Source of the DNA: Rugalucina vietnamica
Lineage: Eukaryota; Mollusca; Bivalvia; Lucinida; Lucinidae
Direction of reading: 5' to 3'
NCBI GenBank assembly: GCA_964017185.1
Contig: OZ024875.1
Location: 65,219,043 to 65,283,042, forward strand
Length of the DNA stretch: 64,000 nucleotides
Shown piece after piece: positions 31,856-42,004 of this stretch. Each line of letters begins with the position of its first letter. Position 1 is the first letter of the stretch. The position numbers and the translations under genes are program-made. The notes beneath the pieces are model-generated. The model ran no database searches. It saw only the letters and a program-made list of their open reading frames with translations, and had not been told where the DNA came from.

Positions 31856-33815
31856 CTACAGGCAAGACCAGGAAGGCATACCACCTCTGAAAGACAATGA
31901 CTTCCTCCTCACAGAAACACCCGCCAAAGCCAACCTGTGTAACCAACAATTTCAGTCAGTCTTCACAAAAAATCCCCACTTTCCCTTTCACGTCTAGCCC
32001 AAATGAAAGTACAGGACCTAGTTGATGAGGGCAGCATACCTCCTGAATCCATTCCAGACCCCTACCTTAATTCCACCCCAGTCATGCCAGATATAGATAT
32101 ATCCCTCAATGGCCTCTTGAAACTCCTGAAAAATCTAAAACCTGGAAAAGCCGCAGGACCAGATCAGCTCAAACCATTGCTGCTCAAGGAGCTCTGGGAT
32201 GAGATAGCACTAGTTTTCAAAGTTATTTTTGATAAATCTCTCCAGACAGGAACGCTACCTACAGAATGGCTTACCGCTAATGTAATACCTGTCTTCAAAA
32301 AGGGAGATAGATCCTTAGCGGCTAATTACAGACCTATTTCCCTAACCTGCATTCTCTGCAAGGTACTCGAACACATCCTAGCGTCAAACATAGTTAAACA
32401 TTTAGACGCGCAGGAAATCATGTATGACATGCAGCACGGTTTCAGAGAAAAAAGATCCTGTGAAACCCAGCTTGTCATGATGATTGAGGACCTTGCAAGG
32501 AATGCCAATGCGGGAAATCAGACAGACGTAATACTCCTTGACTTTTCGAAGGCTATTGATATAGTCAGTCACAGTAAGCTTCTCTGGAAACTGCACCAAT
32601 ACGGTATCAGGGGCAATGTGCTGAGCTGGATTCAAGCCTTCCTTGGGAATAGGTCCCAGCAGGTTGTCATTGATGGCGAGGAGTCCGACTCCATACCAGT
32701 GAATTCCGGTGTCCCCCAAGGATCGGTTTTTGGTCCGATCCTTTTCCTCGCCTATATCAACGACTTGCCTGGTGGGATCTCGTCCCAAGTACGTCTTTTT
32801 GCAGATGACACTGCCCTCTATCTCACTATCAAGGGTAAGGAAGACAGCTCGGCACTTCAGAAGGACCTGGACACACTGTCGGTATGGGAGTCCAAATGGG
32901 ACATGCAGTTAAACCCATCTAAATGCCAGGTGGTACAGGTGACAGGATCCAAGAGTAAGAAACCTATAAATTCAGAATATATTCTCCATGGACAGGTCTT
33001 GGAAACTGTCACTTGTGCCAGATACCTTGGTGTTGACGTGTCAAGCACCCTATCTTGGAACTCCCATATCGATCGTGTGGTCAACAATGCTAACAGGACC
33101 TTAGGCTACATCCGTAGAAATATTAAATGCGAAAATACAGATGTCAGGGAGTCAGCCTATAACACTCTAGTTAGGCCCCAGTTAGAGTATGCCTCTGCAG
33201 TATGGGACCCACATACTAAAGAGCGTATCTCTAAAATTGAAATGGTCCAGCGAAGGGCTGCTCGCTGTACTCTTAGAAATTTTGACCATCAGGCATCTGT
33301 AACTGAGATGATTAACAAACTAGGATGGAGAACATTGGAGCAAAGGCGAGCTGATGCCCGTCTTTGTCTTTTTTACAAGATTGTCTATGGTGTGTAGCAG
33401 TCCCTCTCCCAGATCATGTGCAGTATAGCCACAGAATCTCTAGATACTGCCATTCGATGACCTTTAGACAGGTGTACACTTCAAGAGATTATTATAAGTA
33501 TTCATTTCACCCCCTCGCCATTGTCCAGTGGAATGCCCTCCCCGAATCTGTTGTATGCTTACAGAGTTTGGATGCCTTCAAGGCTGCTATCTGTAAGCTG
33601 CAACATTCTCGACCATAATCCCACAAAGCTTGTTTTAACCCTGCTTTTAGCTAATTCTTATCTATTTTAACCTATCATCTTTTTTATCCTTCACTTTCAC
33701 CCTTTCATCCTCCCTAAATTTCATTCTTTTACCTGTCTGATACTAACAGACTATGCGCACACCTGCCTAGAATGTCCGCGAGGGCGTATGGCAGTATATA
33801 GAGATAGATAGAGAT
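31856..33815 (+). pseudogene. non-LTR retrotransposon (RT and C terminus), near intact but frameshifted
   Basis: Coding sense begins near 31,856 (YRQDQEGIPPLKDNDFLLTE), shifts near 31,995, then runs open for 464 codons (32,003-33,397). It includes VIPVFKKGDRSLAANYRPIS, VILLDFSKAID, GVPQGSVFGP, RLFADDTALYL and YLGVDVSSTLSWNSHI. A small deletion near 33,395 moves the C terminus (VAVPLPDHVQ, VQWNALPESVV) to the next frame, ending at 33,618. The FSKAID motif replaces the usual KAFD. The 3' end (GCGAGGGCGTATGGCAGTAT with an AGATAGATAGAGATA tail) is at about 33,770-33,815. Confidence 0.8.
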
Positions 33816-33825
33816 ACAGGGTAGT

Positions 33826-34075
33826 CGACAGAAAGACTAGTATTATCTAAATGAGACCAACTTTATTAAACATTGGTTGGAAAATGGATCTTGGCCGATA
33901 ATAAGTTTCTGATTTCTCAGAATAGAATAATGAAAATATAAAAGTACTGCACTATGGATGATGTACGGGGAGACTTTTTAGGGCCGCCACACGGCACAAC
34001 ACCAGCTGCAGTAATAGCAAATAAAAATTAAGTTTACCTTGAAACAACGCTGGGTTTAATATAATAGTAGACACC
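33826..34075. repeat. duplicated block, copy 1 (SINE-free)
   Basis: About 250 bp repeated at 34,463-34,705: TAGTCGACAGAAAGACTAGT, then GATGATGTACGGGGAGAC, then CACCAGCTGCAGTAATAGCA. This copy continues without a break through TTTACCTTGAAACAACGCTG. A third, inverted relative is at about 51,370-51,590. Confidence 0.75.
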
Positions 34076-34460
34076 AGCTGCAGTGTCTCTTGACAAAGAT
34101 AAATATCTGACCCCGGCACCCAGATTAAGATCTACCAGGGCATCTCATGATTCACAGTACACAAGATACATGTCTTATACTGATGCCCTGAAGAATTCAT
34201 TCTTCCCAAGGACTATTCCATTGTGGAATAGTCTTCCTTCTTTAGTGGTCGCATCTAAGACCACGGAAGAATTTAAGGCTCTTATGTAGAACCAAGGGTC
34301 CAGGGATATACGTTTTAGTATGCCTCTCATCTATATCTTGTAAATAGTTTTAATGGTCCACTCCAAATGTTTTCTTTTCCCTTGACTAAATTCTAAATTT
34401 AGCCACCCACCCCACACCTGAGGTGATGATCAGAAATTGATCGACTCAGTATCAGAAGAT
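34076..34460 (+). pseudogene. non-LTR retrotransposon C-terminal fragment
   Basis: It encodes KNSFFPRTIPLWNSLPSLVV and ends at 34,289. A 3' UTR follows with GGTGATGATCAGAAATTGAT and an AGATAGATAG tail. This is the last roughly 65 residues of a CR1-like LINE, lying between the two duplicated blocks. Confidence 0.7.
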
Positions 34461-34462
34461 AG

Positions 34463-34705
34463 ATAGGTAGTCGATAGAAAGACTAGTATTATCTAAATGG
34501 GACCAAATATATTAAACATTGGTTAGAAAATGAATCTTGACCGATAATAAGTTTCTGATATCTCAGAATATCCTTGCTGATCTCAAAAGACCAAAACAAA
34601 ATATGCTCTGGACTATGGATGATGTACGGGGAGACTTTTTAGGGCCGCCACACGGCACAACACCAGCTGCAGTAATAGCAAATAAAAATTAAGTTTACCT
34701 TAAAA
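34463..34705. repeat. duplicated block, copy 2 (SINE-interrupted)
   Basis: Matches 33,826-34,070 with scattered changes and a roughly 25-bp difference near 34,575-34,600. It breaks after AAGTTTACCTTAAAA where the SINE enters. The block resumes after the SINE at AAACAACGCTGGGTTTAA (about 35,021). Confidence 0.75.
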
Positions 34706-34918
34706 CCGGTCCCGATAGCGTAATGGTTAGAGCATCCGCTTCGGAAGCGGGAGGCGCGGATTCGAACCCGGGCCGCGTCATACCAAAGACGTTGAAAATG
34801 GTACCAGTGGCTACCTTGCTTGGCGCTCAGCATTCATAAGGCAAGCACTGGCTTCTCTTCTCTCACTCTTCTCTCACTCTCTCTCTCTCTTAAAAAATAA
34901 ATAAATAAATAAAAAGAA

Positions 34919-34974
<56 letters not shown>

Positions 34975-35020
34975 CCTGCACATAATCCTCGCAAGAGGGT
35001 GCTGCAGTATATATAGATAG
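34706..35020 (+). mobile_element. tRNA-derived SINE (family C) with exact empty site nearby
   Basis: The head has box A TAGCGTAATGGTTAGAGC and box B GATTCGAACCC. A body with GTACCAGTGGCTACCTTGCT follows, then CT-rich and GA microsatellites, and an ATAGATAGATA tail. The uninterrupted duplicate at about 34,030-34,060 shows the pre-insertion site, so the borders are well fixed. The lack of a tRNA acceptor end argues against a tRNA gene. Confidence 0.8.
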
Positions 35021-35197
35021 ATAAACAACGCTGGGTTTAAACATAACATAAAACACAACATTAAAGGAGCATAACATACAGTTTTGCACACATAGTACAG
35101 CTTACTGACCTAACTTTTTTATTAGCCACACATGGCGCAATTACATCGTGGGCACACCCATGTGCGAATCAGACCCTTGAACTCCTGAAAGCGTGTC

Positions 35198-35441
35198 ATT
35201 AGGAAAACATACCCGTGATATGTATACCCCTTGAACCCCACTTCTATATTTCTTATTTTTGCTCTACAACATAGATTGTGGGTACTCGTTAGAACTGCCT
35301 TGGCGAGGCGTGTTATAACGTGTACTCACAATCTATGTTTTGAGCAAAAATAAGAAAAAAATATAAAAAATTTTCATCTGAAAATTGTCATTTTTTACAA
35401 CTTTAAAAATCTCTGTACGTTGCATGGGCATGTTTTCGTAA
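35198..35441. mobile_element. palindromic MITE (CGAAAACATGTCC family), copy 1
   Basis: The ends are GGAAAACATACCCGTGATAT and its family complement GCATGGGCATGTTTTCGTAA. The centre holds CATAGATTGTGGGTACTCGT followed by its inverted form ACAATCTATG. Four other copies lie at 57.1, 57.7, 62.6 and 62.9 kb. Non-coding. Confidence 0.75.
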
Positions 35442-35461
35442 TATTGTGGTCCTCAGTTCAT

Positions 35462-35990
35462 TGGATTAGCTGTTCCACAGACTCTTGGCTGTCTTTTCGT
35501 ACCAGAAAGAATATTTTGAGATTTTAGTCTCAATAAGATCCCTGAGGTACACCGGGGACAAGTTGTTGATACATTTGTAGCATTCTGTAGCAATGCATCT
35601 GATCCTGGGAGTTGGGAGATTAACCCTACTCAGAAGACTCTCATAGCTAGAGGAATGGTCATTGAAAACAATCATGAGAGCTCTGTATTGCAGTTTTTCC
35701 AAAGTCTCTGTGTTCGGTTTGCTGCAGAAATGCCATAGATCTATAAATGGGCAATGGTTAATGAATAAATGAGTCTAGTATCCTCTGCTAAAATTTACTA
35801 AGTCTCTATAAAACATTTCATTGCCGCGCTGCCTTCATGCTCATTGTCGTGATTTGATTATCAAAATTAAGCAAGAAATCCAGCTCCACACCCAAAAGCT
35901 TTACATTTTGCTCACAGGGAATGTCAACACCAGCACACCTGGTCAAATGATTTCATTCCAACTGCCTGTTTCAAAATCCGCCTTTTCATA
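35462..35990 (-). pseudogene. non-LTR retrotransposon thumb fragment, minus strand
   Basis: Minus-strand sense reads EQNVKLLGVELDFLLNFDNQ with frameshifts. After a gap it has MEKLQYRALMIVFND, LPTPRIRCIATECYKCINNL and SPVYLRDLIETKISKYSF. It is the same family as the fragment at 24,150-25,340, but more decayed. Confidence 0.65.
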
Positions 35991-36185
35991 ATCATATTTT
36001 TCTGGAGATGCTTCAGAAAACTGTGATCTTAAAAATGGTAGTCTCTAAAAGATAGTGTAATCCTAAGGTCAGTAAATCTATATCTTCTAATATTAACCAG
36101 TCGATGGATTTTGGAAATTTTAAAATGTTTATGCTTGTAACATTGCTGCTCAGGTTCATATAAAATCATGGAAATTAGGGAACAT

Positions 36186-36796
36186 CTGTGATAACGTAAA
36201 GACCAGCATACAGTTGAACCAAGCTCTAACAACATATAAATATTTTAAGACCGAGTTTGTCTTTGAAAAATATCTTAATTTATTACCAGAACGACTACGT
36301 GTTTCTTTGAGTAAACTACGACTTTCAGCTCATTGTTTACGTATAGAAACTGGTCGGTATGGACGGGCTAGAATAGACAGAAATCAACGACTGTGTGTTC
36401 TGTGTAACTCTGACATTGAAGGCGAATATCATTTCGTCATAAAATGTCCAACATATAATGATATTCGAAGGAAATATATAAGTACCGCGTATATTAGAAA
36501 CCCTAGTATGTACAAATTTAATGAACTGATGAGTACTGATAGGAAAAAAGTACTCGTAAAACTTTCTAAATTTATATCCGAAGCATTGGACTTGAGAAAA
36601 TCCTTGATTAATCCTACTTAAGAACATATTACTTAATATGTTCATCCTCAGTGAGATGAAAGCCACGAACTGCAATTATATGTACAACATATATGTTATG
36701 ACTGATACATAGTTCTATTATTGATAATGTGTATTTGTATGACGAGAAACATTTTGTTTAAGTCAATAAAACTATCTGTCTGTCTGTCTGTCTGTC
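36186..36796 (+). pseudogene. non-LTR retrotransposon C-terminal CCHC fragment with TCTG tail
   Basis: The 135-codon frame ending at 36,621 has LSKLRLSAHCLRIETGRYGR and a CCHC knuckle (CVLCNSDIEGEYHFVIKC). This is typical of the last domain of some LINE polyproteins. The 3' UTR ends AATAAAACTA followed by (TCTG)n at 36,773-36,796. Confidence 0.7.
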
Positions 36797-37871
36797 ATTT
36801 GAATGTATAGGCCTATATCTTTGAAAAACGTTTGAAACACATTAATTACTGTCGGAATCCGCTTCTGTGTGAGACTGGTGAGCATCAAACATAAACTGCC
36901 ACAAACAGCGGTCATGTTTGATTCAGACAGTTTATGTCTGAGGAAAACGCGCTTATATTCTTTGAGATACATGTAACTTTGTTCCAATAATTCACTTTAA
37001 CGCGAGCATCAAGCTTACTAACTGTTTGTTGTTCAAAGTTTGATCATGAATTCCTTATTTTCTGGCCAGCTGTCAGCCGGAATCAGTTTGAATTGATATT
37101 TCGAAAATATCCAAGGTTTTGTTTTGCAAACTGCAGACAATGTAGGATTAAATGTTTTGTCAATAAAACATAAAGTTATTAGATCCAAAGCCGTTTCTTC
37201 TTTGCAAATGACCAGATTCAACATTTCATGTCTGTTTTGCTTTCCAAAAGTGAGTTTTGTAGAGAGTAGAAACGAAAAGGCAAATTCAAAGTCAGTGAAA
37301 GTGGATTTTTGATACATGACTTATTGCACACTCAAAGACAAAGTGTTTTGAACCTCAGTAATTTGGCATGTATCTAGGGCATGTTATGAAATATATGTGA
37401 TAAAAATTCAGTATCGCCAGTTAACAGGATTGTTTTACTTTAAAGTCTTCCTTAACTTTATTTCATGCGTATATTTTATGTAACATGACATACATAGGTC
37501 TCGCTATACGACGAAATAGCTAGTCCTTCATTAGACCAAAAATTATATATCTGTATTAAGTTGGTCAAAGTTGTTTTAAAAATTTTTTGCTGATATCATT
37601 GGCAAATCTAAGCCAAAGTTTCTTTTTACAAATTGTAATTTTCATGATAAGACAGATCAGTTAAGAGTAAATAGGTTTGAAAATCAAGTTCAAATCGTTA
37701 AATTTCAATAAGTTAATACTGTAATAGTTTCGATTAGACGATAGTTGATTAATATGCATGTAAAAACCAAAAATGATACTTTCTCACTTTATATACGCGC
37801 CATTTTACATCTTAAGTTTTCCAATATGTCTTATGTAGGAAATTTTCGAATGGATACTTTATGCTTTTTGG
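36797..37871. other. no gene recognised
   Basis: AT-rich intergenic sequence. Short frames on both strands (36,772-36,987, 37,033-37,317, 37,124-37,312) overlap one another and show no domain. Confidence 0.45.
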
Positions 37872-38760
37872 TAGGGATGTCATTTGGTGTCAGATTTAAG
37901 GTTCGGACGTTCGGAAATAAACATCCGGATGGTTCGAACGTTCGCATTTTTTTTTTCGGATGAGGTCAATATTATATGTACATTTACATGCATGTCCTTG
38001 AAAGAACATTCATAATCAAGAGTCACTGAGCTTGGCGTTGTTTCCATTGATGCTACGCAGAAACGAAACGCCATGCAATTTAGGAAAATTCATTTACATT
38101 CACAAAAGTAACAAAAATCACGCTAAAACAGCATTACTCATCTGCTCATATGCCATGATTATCAAAAATTCACGAACATTCACCGAGTTCCAATTTTGTC
38201 GAACTGGCGTGTCAGAAAACAAATTCAATTTTGTCACAGTATTATGGTATTATGAATTTGTTTCTTCTTTGCATAAACGGGTCAGCTTAAGAATCCACCT
38301 ATTAAGATCAAAGTAAGCATACTTGTTTTGTCTAATCCCAAAACATAATCTGTTAAATCATCTGGCATGTTGTTTTGATGTGCGACGGTCTGTATAATTA
38401 TTATTTTTTTAAAACTCGATAAGTGTGGATCATATCGTTTTCAAAAGGCAACGAAAGAGGCCAATTATCATCTTTAATCCTGTCTTTGTTTATTGTCGCT
38501 TCCCCGTGACCTGCATTGTCCCGTTAACCTGTTACACCTTAGTGACCTTTGACACTTCATGTTTAGAAATTCGTATTAAATACCTTGTTTTCTATTTTGC
38601 TAAGAAGATATTGTGTATTTTTGTTATATATTAATGGCAATTTACCTAATATTGGACATGATATTGATTTTTTTAGCGAACGTCCGGATGCTAAAATTTG
38701 GATCCGAACTTCGGTACGGGATCCGAAGTCCGAACGTTCGGACTCCGGTTGACATCCCTA
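37872..38760. mobile_element. hAT-type non-autonomous element with exact 8-bp target duplication
   Basis: The terminal inverted repeats TAGGGATGTCA / TGACATCCCTA are flanked by CTTTTTGG at 37,864-37,871 and again at 38,761-38,768. An 8-bp duplication is diagnostic of hAT. Subterminal regions are rich in GTTCGGACGTTCGG and CCGAACGTTCGG motifs on both sides. Length 889 bp, no transposase ORF. Confidence 0.88.
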
Positions 38761-38843
38761 CTTTTTGGCTTTGGTCTTGCGTTTTTATTGGACGTTATCA
38801 TGTCGGGAAATTGATATTTTATTAAGCAATCAGCGTTAGTTCA

Positions 38844-38847
<4 letters not shown>

Positions 38848-38902
<55 letters not shown>

Positions 38903-38919
38903 GCACGCACGCACGCGCG
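38848..38919. repeat. (CA)n microsatellite with a (CGCA)n end
   Basis: An almost pure CA run of about 50 bp passes into CGCA repeats and a short CGCG stretch. Confidence 0.95.
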
Positions 38920-39539
38920 TGCATTTTGACACCATAAGGTGTTGATGGTTGACGTTGCTTTAGAAATGAACGTAAAATAAGAAAGAAGACTTTTAGACGA
39001 TATTAACGACCCGAAAAGCTGAAAGAAAAATAGCTTCCATTTAACGCATACTTATATACATATTCATTTGTAACCCCCTTTTCTTTAAATGTTAGTTATC
39101 GGAGCTCTAAATGACTTGAAAAAATAGGTCTATCAAGTCACGCGTTTGTAAAGTGGTTCAGTATATTTTAGGTAAAAATTAAGATACACGTAACATGCGG
39201 GATTCCCAAATTGCTTAGCCATAACCTAGACACAAATCGGCAAGGAAGTTTCTTTAGTAGATTTTGAGGAATATAGGGCTTCGCGTGTTGTGTAAGACAT
39301 TGATTAAAACTTTTATTTTACATTCATAGTACGGTTCCTCCTTGGTTTGACTATTAAAATTGTACAAAATAATAGCTTATATTTTGTTTAGTACATTTGA
39401 CAAATTTCACATAATTAATTTCACCTTTTAGTGTCTAATGAATGTGTATATACATGAATTATGAAATAATCTTTAATATTACTATAATAACAAACTAACT
39501 TTTTTAACGCAAAAACAATTAATTATGAATGCAGCTATT
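38920..39539. other. no gene recognised
   Basis: AT-rich sequence without repeat borders or coding signals that I can support. Confidence 0.45.
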
Positions 39540-40140
39540 TTATGGGCTGGAGCTTGTCTGTTGCTTGGCCCCAACTGGTGTTTTTTTTTTGCTCCAGAGT
39601 TATTAAGTTATTCGGCGCCCAGGGATCTCCATCGTCGGGCAGCTTACTCAATCTGAGTCTGGTCTTTGATTCATCAGGATGTTTATCATGATTTATTTGT
39701 TTGTTCTTGATGATTCATTGACTAGTTAGAGATTCACCACGAGGACCGAAGAACTAACTAATTGTGAACCACTGCAGAAGCTGAGGCTGAGGTTATAGCC
39801 ATGTAAAACCGGTTTAAGCCCGCCAGTAATTTTGTGTTACTGATCGTTCCAAGGCGATACTTCTGTGGTGGTTCTTTTTGTTTTATGTCTTGGTGTTTAT
39901 TTTTTTTTTGTGCTGTTGGCGCCTGATGTATGTTTTCATATTTTTAGTTAAGTTAAGGTAACTGAGTGGCCACCTATTGGGAAAATAGCTGCTCCTTCGG
40001 CTTACGATATGTTTTCATGGTTTAAGTAACCTGATGGTTAATTTAGTTTTTTCTCACCTCGGTTTTTGGAATGGGAATCTTTTTCTGATTGCGCCTTTTT
40101 CTGATCTTTGCCTACTTGTACCTTTTTATGAACCTAATAT
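39540..40140 (+). mobile_element. 3' module of a Penelope-like element, copy 1
   Basis: It shares blocks in the same order with 56,115-56,590 (minus) and 61,530-62,110 (plus): CGCCCAGGGATCTCCATC, TTGACTAGTTAGAGATTCA, ACTGATCGTTCCAAGGCGAT and GGTAACTGAGTGGCCACCTA. In the 60-62 kb copy this module lies downstream of a decayed reverse transcriptase, so it is probably the 3' region of that element. Non-coding here. Confidence 0.5.
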
Positions 40141-40608
40141 AACTTATACATTACATAATACTCAGGGAGCCAAGCCCGGTTTTGGTCGAAGGAGGTGACA
40201 TCATGAGCTATTGTTGGTTTGAATACATTTTTGGTTATGACTGACCATGTGATTGAAAGTCTGAATGGACTGCTTGGGAAATTGGTTTTGGTTTAAACAA
40301 TATTTATTTTCATTTCAAGAACATGTACAAACGAAATTTGAATTAGTTACATGGCAGGATTTGAAAACCAGCATTCAGCATTCAGCTTATACGAATCATC
40401 TGTGACTATATATGAGCATGCGTGAATGGCATATTTTATTTCCTTACACTTGTCGTAGCCATAGCGGATCTGTAGATAATCCTGATCAAAATAATTTTCA
40501 AAAGAATTTATCCAAAATATAAAACTAGAATTTTTTAAAACGAACTTGGCCACTTGACTCTTGATTCAAACATGTTTCATTCCGTGGATAATGACGTCAA
40601 CATCTTTA
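40141..40608. other. no gene recognised
   Basis: A minus-strand frame at 40,347-40,553 has no recognisable features. The stretch leads into the 5S-like repeats. Confidence 0.4.
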
Positions 40609-41112
40609 AAGTAACTGATGGTACCCTACCATGAGCACCCGAGTACCCCTACCATGAGCACCCGACTACCCAGTGGTCCATGCTCCAACTTGGGTCACCC
40701 ATCCAGCCATTAACAATGCTCAACGTTGCTTAACTTGCAACAATATCCAGACACACTACGCGTCGCTGTAAAAGCTAGCTCATACAGCAAGGCTGTATAT
40801 GTGTCTGATATACCTGTGGCACCCCAGCCACTACACTACTCCCTCCTTTTTCCCGAAGGAGCGAAGCATATCCTCGCATGAGCTCGTCAATTACCACGTC
40901 GCCAGTAAAGTAACTGATGGTACCCTACCATGAGCACCCGACTACCCAGTCGTCCATGCTCCACCTTGGGTCACCCATCCAGCCACTAACCAAGCTCAAC
41001 GTTGCTGAACTTGCAACAATATCCAGACACACTACGCGTCGCTGTAAAAGCTAGCTCATACAGCAAGGCTGTATGTGTGTCTGATATACCTGTGGCACCC
41101 CAGCCACTACAT
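40609..41112 (-). repeat. two direct copies of a 5S-rRNA-like repeat (SINE3-type candidate)
   Basis: Copy 1 is at about 40,609-40,835 and copy 2 at 40,908-41,112. Read on the minus strand both contain AGCAACGTTGAGC, a GGTTAGTGGCTGGATGGGTG ACC block and GGGTGCT. This follows the 3' half of 5S rRNA, including the box C region (GGTTAGTACTTGGATGGG in known 5S). The 5' half of 5S is not recognisable. Copy 1 has an extra 23-bp internal duplication (CCCCTACCATGAGCAC). Confidence 0.55.
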
Positions 41113-41172
41113 CTTGTTCACGTCAATGGTTCCCGGCGCATATACAGAAACACGATCGAGAAAGCTTTCTTT

Positions 41173-42004
41173 AATACCCCTATCACACTACGACAAATTG
41201 CCTCACGAATCGTTACGAATTGACAATTTTTGACAATTTTTTCGATTCGTAGCTGAAACGTAATCGATTTGTGACGTTCTTAACTAATTCTTACAGTTCA
41301 TAGTAAATTCTTGCGAATCGTGGATCAGTCAGAAATTCGCGACCAAAGTTTTGAACTGTTCAAAACTTTGGTCCCGAATTTTCGACCAAACAAATTCGCA
41401 TTTAATTCGCAACAAAGTCGTAGTGCATTCAATGACATCGTAACTGAATCTTATCTGATTCGGTTGCATTCGTAACTCTTTCGGGAATTCCTGAGTTTGT
41501 CACCCAGCTACGAATTGACAACGAATCCGTTACGAATGTCGCGAATTCATACGGAAGCAGATACGTAATAGGTAAGAACTATCTACGAATTCACATCAAT
41601 ATGCGAATCAGCCAAGAGTTTCGCGAATTACGTACGGCTTAACGAGTTCTATTAGAAGCTGGAGATTAATGATCTCACGAATTGTCAAGAACAGTTACGG
41701 ATATTTATAACTCGCACATGTTATCATCATACTTGCAACCGATTCGTAACTGATTCTCGAACTTTCGCGCAGCATATCAACAATAGATAATTGTAAATCG
41801 TTAAGAATTCTTGCCAAGTTCGTGCGATTGCAGCCGAATTAAGCCGAGTCTACCGAATATTCGTATCGCTATCGTGTCTGTGTCCAAACAGATTCGTAAG
41901 CAATTTCGAATAAATAAAAATGTTCACGAACTTCCACGAATCCTAAAATTTATCGATTCGTGGCAATTCGTGGAGTTTGGTTTCGTAGTGTGATAAGGGC
42001 ATTA
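41173..42004. mobile_element. TIR element with an ACGAATTCG-rich interior
   Basis: The ends TAATACCCCTATCACACTAC GA and TAATGCCCTTATCACACTAC GA (read inward) are inverted. The interior of about 800 bp is filled with permuted, diverged ACGAAT/ATTCGT motifs on both strands. I cannot fix a target duplication (TA or TTA possible). No supported ORF. Confidence 0.7.

Noticed and set aside
34706-34790. Possible true tRNA gene
   Set aside because: Boxes A and B are present, but the acceptor stem does not close, and the sequence continues into a SINE body and tail.
40609-41112. Functional 5S rRNA genes or LTR pair
   Set aside because: Only the 3' half resembles 5S and it is diverged. The ends lack TG...CA and a primer-binding site, so neither a working 5S gene nor LTRs can be supported.
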